NCBI RefSeq assembly: GCF_021155765.1
Contig: NC_060110.1
Coordinates: forward strand, 20,792,001-20,856,000
Length of the DNA stretch: 64,000 bases
Source: Diprion similis
Lineage: Eukaryota; Arthropoda; Insecta; Hymenoptera; Diprionidae
Direction: 5' to 3'
The notes under the pieces were generated by a model. The model did no database searches. It was not told the DNA's origin and was given only the letters and a program-made list of their open reading frames with translations. Made by a program: the position numbers and the translations under genes. The first letter of the stretch is position 1, and each line of letters opens with the position of its first letter. Shown here piece after piece: positions 50,747 to 64,000 of the stretch.

Positions 50747-53700
50747 GAAGGGAGAGAGATGTTTAGTGGATATAACAATCGGTTCATCAGTTGAACTAAA
50801 ATAGCTGTAGGTGGAAGGATGGATGTGGAAGGCTTGGATCGTGTTGTAGACGCCCACTATATCAATCGGAACGAGAACATGTCAGAGATTAATGAAACTC
50901 TTTAATCGGATAACCGATCGTTATATTCGACAAATCGGATTCTGCACTTCGCTCAAAGCTGGCAGATCGTACGCGCATGTCGTTTACATCCGATAAGCGA
51001 CATCACGTTTCACATTCAGATCAAAAGATATTAAATACGTATATGTATATTATAAACAGCGTGTTACGATTTGCTTTTACTTTGAGTTGTATCGATTTAT
51101 CTGCGGATATTGCGGGGATGGTATTCAAATAATTGACATATATATACGATTTACTGCTGTTACCATATTCGCAAAACCGTTTTAGAGATCATGAGTACGA
51201 AAGTAGAAAGGCGTCTCATTTAAATTTGTTCAAATTCCAGGTCGCGACGATTACAAATTCAAATCTAAAAATATGACTGTGTTAACAGAAAGCATAAAAA
51301 GAAACTGGAAATCAATAAATTTGAATTTTTTTACGAATAAAGAACTGATATAAAACGGAACGTGATTGTACTCCTGTAGTCTATGGATGAGCAATACCGA
51401 TCACAGCTGATCGTGATATGAATTCGAAAATATCTCCAATCATATGTTAACTTCTTATAACTTACTTGGTACGTTACTGTACGTGTATTCTCAGCGACAA
51501 TTCTTTCGAGGCTTTCGATTTACTCGAAAACTTTTTAAGTAAATAGCTACCCTCAAGTATAACAAGAATATAATACACATTTTCGGTTAACAATCAATTG
51601 GTTGACAGTATCCAGTTTGCGTGGGTGCTGAATTAGGTATATAAGGTATACTCATTGTCAGTTTACGCGTACGGATGTCTACAATGAACCTGCGAAGTCC
51701 GTGAGAACGTCAAGAACCTTATTACAACGCTGCTGTGCAACCGACGATTAGAAGCTTGGAATACGTTATACACTTACACAGGTAGCAGATCGTCACAGAT
51801 CATTATAATACACTTCTCTAACTCGTTATCCCCGATATTTCACACGTATCTACTTAGCTACCGACTCGTGTTGAATTTATCTTGACTGCAGGCAGATTAT
51901 TGCAGGACTTGAAGAAGATAGACGCATTTGCAGTATAGTTTGCTGAAAGTTTTCCCTGATGCAAATGAGAGTGAAAAATAAAAAGTCGGATAGAAAAAAT
52001 GTAAATTTACACGTATGCGAGGAGCTGACATGTCTGATGCTTTTGGCGTTGCCAAAAAGCGTGTAGTTTTCTAGGGCAATCTCGGGAGCTGTCATTGAAA
52101 GTCTGGGATCCTTTGAGCGTTAAAAATAGAAATAGATCTTCGTTTGTGGGCATTGAGCGCGTGTCCTCGTCAGCAAGAGAAGAAGAAGAAGAAGAGAAAA
52201 AGAAGTAAAAGGAAAACACGGGTGAAAAGAAAAAATAAAACGACACTTTCAGAGCCTCGAGGAAAAGTAAACGTTGTGTTAGATAAAGGAGATAATTAGC
52301 CGGTGCACTGAAAAGTGTGACCGAAATGTCACGGCGTTGCAATGCGTCGAAAATAATTTCCCCTTCTTTTCTCGCAACTCGTGTCTCATGTGCCGTCGCA
52401 GCTATTATCGTTTTATTATTTTTCTTTTGCTTCTCGTTTTCTTTCAAATCTACACTGGCACACATTAAGCAATGTAATACACGTACAGTTTCTAATTTAA
52501 CACCAAAAATAGCACAGACTTGAGGTGTACTTTGAAAGATAGTCATCGTTTAAGTTGCATCGCTGCATCCATCAATCACATGCAGAGATATTACAATATT
52601 ATATGAGATTTTTTTAACTTCATTATTTTTGAATGTTTAAAAAATTACCATGGATTTCAACCTCAATTTTACGAAGAGATTTGAATAAAATAAATACATG
52701 CTCAATCTCGGATTATTCTTTTCTTTGAACTTTTTTTTCAACTGATATCGAAATCGGAAGCATTATCCCGGTTGTACGTGTGAAAAGTATAAATTAAACC
52801 ACGCTCTACGAGTACAATTTCTACGTGACTAAAAACAATAAAAGACATAGAACAAATAGCTAATCAAAATTGCTCAGCTTTCAATTTTTAGTGCACTGAC
52901 TTGGAAAGCGTTATCCAATTATGCACGGAGAAAGTTCGATCAACGGTAACCGCAAATTAAAATAATTATAGTAAAACCCACAGGTACATATAGGTATATA
53001 GGAACACGTAAATATCGTTTTGATAATGATGATTATGAATTTCTCTTTCGATTCCATCATTTACAATGCAAACAATGCAATTGCAAACAGATCGATTTAC
53101 GTGTATTGTGTAGTGCCGAAAGTTTCTAGATTCGTTCAGAAACATGGATAAAAAAAAGAAGACTCTAGCTTTTCTACTGAACATTATTTCAATCAATTTC
53201 ATGCACGCAACGTAGATCTAACAGTTTCAAGAAGAAATTCATCAGGCCATGGAAGACGATGATTTGAAACATACCGGTTCAACGTTTATTACCGTTTGGA
53301 TTTCCGTTAAAATTACCTTTTCTGCGGTATCGAAGTTTTATCGACTATGTACAATAGGAGTCGATCGTGGTTTCTTCTTCGACGTTTTGTTTACAATACC
53401 AGTCTATTACTTTATTGATTGACGGCTGAATAATGTTTTCGGCTGCACTGCAGATCGAGACGTTAAACACCAAACATACGTTTTCCACATAAATTTTATT
53501 AACTGGAAAACAAAATCCATTCGAGCTTTCAGCTCTTTACTATATAGTTTTTTCCTGAGTTTTTCGTGTAAAAAATAATGATATTACATTTTTCAGTGCA
53601 AATTTGGATTAAATTTCACGTTAATAATCTCAGACTTTAAATTAGAATTTCTTTGCATCTACAAATACATATAACAATGTATAAACACAAAAAATTTCAT

Positions 53701-54687
53701 ATTATAACACTTTTCTCAGTTTACAACATCCATTTTGAAAAAATGGAATCTGTTAGAAATTTCACATTTCTCGACTACAGATTTAGGCAGATCTAGGTTC
53801 GAGTATAAGGTGGCGGTGAAACACGCATGACTCACTTCACGGTTGTTTAATATGCCACATGTGTTAGGTATCGTTGAGTGATTTTAATTTTATTTTCATG
53901 TTCCAGTGTCCGAGACGATGACTGTTAAAAAAAACTCAAAAAAAAAAAAACCAGGTTCCCGTTTGATTTATCGCATTCACTTCACCCGAGAGAATGAACA
54001 GATTACGTTTTAAGGCATGTATGTATAATAATTAGTTGGATTTCGGGAGGCAAGCGAATACCGTGCGGCGGCGAAGTCAATACATCACAAGAAAAAAAAA
54101 AACTCAATGTCCAAATAATCACGTAGGTGTATCCGTCACGTTTGAGTATAATGTATATATGCAGGCAAATTATACCGCGCGGTTTAATAAAAATATATTT
54201 TATTAATATAACAGTCGCATCTAGGCAAGCTAACGGCATTCGTATAATGTAAAATAGAGGTTTATAAATAGAACATTATTACAAAGAATGTAACGTCGTC
54301 ACGATCGTTACGGTAATAGAATATTATACACATGAAAATCCTATCTGTATACAGTGCATATATATTATAAACTACGTTATATTTATATAATATATATATA
54401 TTTTTTATAATATGTATATATATAATATATATGTAAATAATTTATAAATTTATCATTTTGACAATAATAATCTCTGTATAATAATACTATGGAAGGCAAT
54501 ACGGGCACTTACGCGTTAATGAACACGTGACAATTAATTATACCTAGTGATCCTTGTAGTATCTTAAAAATACATATAATATCAAAACTGATTAGGTATC
54601 ATAGCTCGGCAGATAAAACTGTCTTATTATACCCTAGGATGTGTCTATATATAATATTTTATAAATATGTACTTTTTGTCTCTCAGG
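50540..54687. other. Intergenic region upstream of KCNK13 / downstream of CCDC85
   Basis: 4.1 kb of largely AT-rich DNA. It begins with the KCNK13 leader/promoter side and a GA microsatellite (50713-50759), and ends with the CCDC85 3' untranslated region and a TA-rich tract near 54355-54440. No supported gene; a 179-codon minus-strand frame at 52007-52546 is rich in low-complexity Phe/Ser/Lys and looks accidental. Confidence 0.45.
50713..50759. repeat. (GA)n microsatellite
   Basis: About 47 bases of imperfect GA dinucleotides just upstream of KCNK13. On the minus strand it would be a CT-rich tract in the KCNK13 promoter or leader. GA/CT tracts bind GAGA-type factors in insects, which is only a possibility here. 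Confidence 0.85.
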
Positions 54688-59681
<4,994 letters not shown>

Positions 59682-59951
59682 CGCGGGCGAATTAGCTCGG
59701 GGCAGGGCTACGTCCCATTTTTCAAATAAAGATAAATAAAATAAGATATGGGAGGAGAAAAATCGCCGACTCTTTTCAACTCAGCTCCGAGTCAGTCGGT
59801 CGCTGCTTTATCCGCGACTCGGTCCCTCCGTAATCTGGGTCAGGCGATGGTCCGGGTTTCGCGATCCTCAAATGACCAACGACGAGTGAGGAGGCAACAG
59901 AGGTTGAACACACACGCACCTTTACAACACCTCTCACAATCAGCCACTCAG

Positions 59952-60004
59952 CCAGTCAGTCAGTCAGTCAGTCAGTGAGTCAGTCAGTCAGTCAGTCAGT
60001 CAGT
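59952..60004. repeat. (CAGT)n tetranucleotide array
   Basis: About 13 tandem copies of CAGT with one interrupted unit (a G for C change near 59976), seen directly, in the presumed leader of CCDC85. Confidence 0.9.
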
Positions 60005-60703
60005 CGTGTTCCTCGATCGGCATTTCCCTGCACTCCGCGTCTCTCTGCAGTTCCACCAAACCCTGACAACCGACCATTACTAGGCTCGACGAGTCAGATT
60101 GCACACCGTCATAATCACAATAATAAACCTCCGCTGCACATTCGGTGACTCGAGTCAACAGGGATAAGAAACTGCACGACAAACACTCCGAGGCGGACGT
60201 AAAGAGCTCGTTGGTTCCGCACCGTCGTCGTCGTGTCGGTTATCCTCGGATTACCGGCGTGACCAATGACCGGTGTACCCGCACCCTCCTACATAGCTCT
60301 GACTTCCGTAAGCCAGGGGTGTTCGAAAGTCTTCTTCGGGGGCGAATCGTGCGCTCCGGAATGCCGAGAGTTTTCTCTCCAATCACCGCAGTAGCAGCGT
60401 GTACGTATCGTAAGAATATGGCGTCCGGTTTTTCGAGCCTGGAATGTAAACTTGACGGCTTCCAAAGGTGGTCCAGATTGAACGAAAGGGCAACCTTTTG
60501 ATCCCGGACTTTCCGGCAGGTACGAATCGGTTCAACGCGGTATCGAAACGTCGGGGTTTAACAGGAAAAAACTCGGCGATATTGGTTTTGGTACACAAGT
60601 AAGGAAGACTAAGCTACTCCACGGATTCTCACGTCAAAATCCACGCACGAAACATGGCGACCCCGCGAGCGTCTGACGTGATTGCGGACGACGCCGCGAC
60701 GCC

Positions 60704-60711
60704 TGACGTCA
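60704..60711. promoter_or_regulatory. CRE palindrome TGACGTCA
   Basis: Perfect cAMP-response-element palindrome, the binding site of CREB/ATF bZIP factors. A half-conserved second copy, TGACGTGA, starts 30 bp before it at 60674. Both sit in the CpG-rich region upstream of CCDC85. Confidence 0.5.
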
Positions 60712-62365
60712 CTGCGCGCGGGAATGAAAAGTCGGCTGCTTATTGGTCGTCCAGGATGCAGTGATTTCTGTTGGGCATTAGGGTGGGGGTAGAGAATGTG
60801 GGGCCCGAGTGGGGCTGCATTGGGTCAGGTACACGCACAGGTACACAAATGCCACACGGTCCCCGGAGCGAAGCTCGATCTCATGGCATTGTCAGCGGGT
60901 GGGGGAAGGTCCTCATCCCCTTTTTTCATGGAAGGGAACCTGCGGGGTTTTCGCCCTTTTTGGAACACCCGAAATGTATTCTCTACCACGGGATATTTAC
61001 CTGACCGAGCAATACGTCAGATTCATCATGGGTTCCTGGGTCCCGAGGGTTCACTGGGACCTGGTTCGGCAGGTGCAACGTCGTAAACTTAAACTCCAGC
61101 TATAAGGCCCATGGATAACGCGTAATTTTGCACCGCATACCACGGCTTGCCAATTTTTTTCTTTTTTTAAGAAGAAGAAGAAGGAGAAAATTTTTTCCCA
61201 CGTTCATAAGAAATTCACATCTCATAGTTTATTGGTCAATCGGCGATAGATGAAGATAGTTACTTAGAAATTACAAATTTTTGGCAAAATAACTCATTTC
61301 CAATGGTTCTTCAAGGTCTGTATAATTACCTATGCATATGAGCTGCAGAAGAGAGGTCTCCATTGGAGAGTCGGAAGTAATTTGAAAAATATAAATTATC
61401 AGTATACAGGTACATAAAAAAAGGAATCCAAATTTTTTTAAATATATATCTATCATACCACGCGTCCTTCTTTATTAAACACATGTGTGAATGAATTAGT
61501 GCATTCCCAATTTGTAAAAAATAAAATCACACGATGGTCGTCTTTTGAAATGATCGATCGTTGGACGGATCAGCCGATGAATAAACAATCCGTTATGTTC
61601 ATTCGATCTGGCCGCGTTCCCGCCGGCGATGCTGATGGTGCTGCAGCAGAAGCGTGGAATAGAAAGTATAATTCAGATCGCGCCGCATATTTGGAGCACA
61701 TTACATGTATACGTAAGCATCTATGGACCCAATACAGACAAAGTGTATTTGTTACGAGGTCATTTCGTATCATTGTTCATCTATAAAAGGCAACTCGATT
61801 AATGATCAACATAAAGCAAATGACAAACGGAGTGTAGAGATTGCGCGAAATTTTTCTTTCTTCCTCTTCAGCTCTTCGTTTTTTGATCCGATCTGACCAA
61901 ACTTTGATTACCCAAAGTCGACATCTTAAACCGCATCTTATACGCAATTTCGGAAAATGCTTAAATTTATAGACACATCTCAAGCATTTCAAGTTTTCGT
62001 AGTACACGTCGTACAATTGCATAATCGAGATTTTATCGACATCTTTGACTCGATATTTTTCATTCATTTCAAATATATCAATTTGAATCTGTTTCGAGTT
62101 TCACCCAAGTTGAAAACTTCCTATTTACCTTGGTGTAAAATACAATCGTTATGAAAAAAAAAAGAAAAAAAAACAAACAAACAAATACAAAATTCAGAAT
62201 ATTGCGTAACAGGATTGCAAAACGAATGTGATCTCACAAGCACGTTGGGCACGTGAGAGCAACATCACAAACAATCTATATGTATGTATATTTACATATA
62301 GCATGTATATAAAATTGTTGAAGACTCGTTGCGCACACGTTTTCCTCGAATGAAAAGGGAGCGTT

Positions 62366-62389
62366 GGGGGGAGGGGGGGGGGGGGGGGG
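62366..62389. repeat. Interrupted poly-G run
   Basis: Twenty-three G and one A on the plus strand. Long G runs are rare in this AT-rich sequence. It may form a G-quadruplex and is a likely site of assembly or sequencing error. Confidence 0.85.
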
Positions 62390-63163
62390 CAAGATGTAAA
62401 AGGTGGGGCGATCGGGGCATAAAAAACATCTCGTAGATCCGTTCTCTCGCGATGGTCGGAGGCAAGGAGGCAGCCGCGGTCCATGCAGCCACCAAGAGCG
62501 GCATCGAAGTCTCCCTTTCCGTCTGTCACAGGCAGCGGCGGCTTCTCTCCGTCTTCGTCTTTAGCCCCGCTACCGCGGGGCCCGCGCCCTTCCATCGGGC
62601 CCATTTTACTACGTACGGTTCTCGGCCCTCGTACCCACGCCGAGCGGAGAACCGGGCTCGCAACTCACCGCGTATTCACGCACAAACAACAAGAGGCAGG
62701 CGCGTAGGTACGATACATTATACGCACTGCCCAGTCTCTCGAAATGGAACAACGGTATTTGTGAAAGGTCATATAATATGGGCACTTATGTACGCTGTAT
62801 AGGTGTATGCGCGAATCATCGTACATCCGTGTATCTCGACACTGGTACTCCACTTCAACGTTCAGCGTGTGTATTTTTAATTTAAATAACACGTGGTTTA
62901 TTATCGTTGTTGTTTTTGTTGCTGTTTTTGTTCTTTTTCTGTTTGTTTTTTTTTTCTTGTTTTTCACGGTGTAGTGGATACAAGTTATTACTTATTATTG
63001 AAACCTCATGTACGTGTATGTATGACATATATACTCTACGATGTTATCTTGTATGTAACCGATCAAGTATCGTGTAAAAGATTATCCAAGAAATATATAT
63101 ATATATATCCTTAAGTTATAATTTAATTTAAGTTACGTCGATTTATGTATTATACACTGTTCT

Positions 63164-63188
63164 ATATTATTATTATTATTATTATTAA
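63164..63188. repeat. (ATT)n microsatellite
   Basis: About eight tandem ATT units, seen directly. Confidence 0.85.
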
Positions 63189-64000
63189 TATACGTTATAA
63201 GGAATCAGCTTTGTTATACGTAATCTTCGAGAGCACCGAGAGGAATTATCTAGCGATTACTTGGAGCGATGATTACGATGTTATATATTTTGTACATTTA
63301 ATCACTTTTTAGTTTCGTCGATGAAGGGAATGTCAAATGATTTTATCGAAGATAATTGAAAATAAATAAACATAGTACAGCAGAGATTATTGCATGTCTT
63401 CATTGGCGAATTTACGATTAGAACAATTACCGAGATCCGTAAGATTTGGATTTGGATTGAAAAAAAATAATAATTGAAAATACAACTGTACAATATATTT
63501 GATTCAACGAATTCTTACGAAACAATCAAAAGAAATTAAAAATATAAAGAAAAAGGATTTACAATGCCACATCCGTGGTGTTAAAACTGCAACAATGGGT
63601 ACAAATTAAAACTGATAATAATTCTTGATCCGTGCGACGTTTTTTGAATTGGATTTACCAATTTACTCAGAATCGTAACTGTTTTGTAAATAAATACACC
63701 GTGTTATTTTGTACTCATTGTTGCAATGAAAAAGACATTTACTTATAAAGCCGTGTTGAATTAGTCTCACTAGTCATTGAGCCGGGACAAATAAGCGCGT
63801 CGTTGTTATTTGTCAAGGAAATAAAAAGCGAGCATTCACGTGGCCGAAAAAAGTACGCGAGGAAAATGTACATCGTGCCGAATGACCGAAGAGTAGGTAT
63901 GATGTGTATACCTCCTTCACCTGACGATCGTGATGCGAATACGTAAATAAACCGACGAAAATACACCCGTAAAATACTTACGATTCAAAATTCTCCGAGC

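Larger units (their letters stand above)
59682..60720 (-). promoter_or_regulatory. CpG-rich leader and promoter region of CCDC85
   Basis: About 1 kb upstream of the CCDC85 ATG is much richer in G+C and CpG than the surrounding DNA. It includes a CAGT tetranucleotide array (59952-60004) and, at its far end, two CRE-like sites: TGACGTGA (60674-60681) and the palindrome TGACGTCA (60704-60711). The location suggests the CCDC85 5' untranslated region and promoter. A divergent transcript to the right is possible but not supported by a recognisable protein. Confidence 0.45.
60721..64000. other. Right-hand flank, no supported gene
   Basis: Mixed composition. 60771-61105 is GC-rich with three overlapping plus-strand open frames and no recognisable protein. 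62366-62389 is an interrupted poly-G run followed by a GC-rich block to about 62710, open in two or more frames on both strands. The rest is AT-rich with an ATT microsatellite (63164-63188). I cannot tell whether the GC-rich blocks are exons or leaders of a gene continuing beyond the window. Confidence 0.4.

Noticed and set aside
52007-52546. Minus-strand 179-codon frame
   Set aside because: It contains long low-complexity Phe/Ser/Lys runs from CT- and A-rich DNA and no recognisable domain.
61487-61786. Plus-strand 99-codon frame with an Ala/Asp-rich middle
   Set aside because: The middle looks briefly protein-like, but there is no domain, no splice context and the ends are AT-rich noise.
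62194-62604. Minus-strand 136-codon frame with a poly-Pro stretch
   Set aside because: The proline run is just the poly-G tract translated, and the C-terminal part is random; kept only as a question about the GC-rich block.

Overview
This is a eukaryotic, AT-rich window with intron-rich genes, short GT-AG introns and long AT-rich intergenic stretches. Every recognisable gene is a nuclear animal gene. Gene content (LYST/mauve, PRDM10, a THIK-type two-pore potassium channel, CCDC85, CCDC191, ARL6) and compact introns suggest an insect. A hymenopteran such as a sawfly is plausible, but that is an inference from general character and not proven. I see no operons, prophage, CRISPR array, tRNA or rRNA.

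Layout. 1069-2370 (-): ARL6/BBS3, a ciliary small GTPase. 3663-4859 (-): an intronless 398-residue protein I do not recognise, which shares a 349-bp divergent promoter region with ANKRD49 (5209-6099, +). 6537-19849 (-): the lysosomal trafficking regulator LYST (mauve in flies), resolved here into 33 phase-consistent exons encoding about 3319 residues. 19850-30850: an 11-kb stretch without a recognisable coding gene, holding a small transposon-like repeat and a GC-richer, promoter-like block at 23.3-24.0 kb. 30851-32758 (+): ZDHHC23 palmitoyltransferase. 33883-36803 (-): CCDC191, convergent with ZDHHC23. 37986-42791 (+): PRDM10, a PR-domain protein with 14 C2H2 fingers. 45487-46012 (-): a small two-exon gene of unknown function. 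46824-47229: a fold-back transposon with a 9-bp target duplication. 47333-50539 (-): a THIK-type K2P potassium channel (KCNK13 family). 54688-59681 (-): CCDC85. 59682-64000: a CpG-rich leader and promoter region, then AT-rich DNA with no gene I can support.

How the genes relate. They are not one pathway. Two are linked to cilia in known biology or by protein type (ARL6; CCDC191 more loosely), LYST and ZDHHC23 act in membrane traffic and membrane-protein modification, PRDM10 is a transcription factor, KCNK13 sets membrane excitability, and CCDC85 proteins act at cell junctions. The ZDHHC23-CCDC191 convergent pair also occurs side by side in the human genome (3q13.31, from memory), so it may be ancient linkage.

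The most interesting observations are: a His in place of the catalytic Gln of ARL6; an EYHC instead of DHHC active-site motif in ZDHHC23; a small orphan gene whose single intron is bounded by an 8-bp direct repeat; a GC-AG intron in LYST; and two families of non-autonomous DNA transposon. I found no clearly new multi-gene system.
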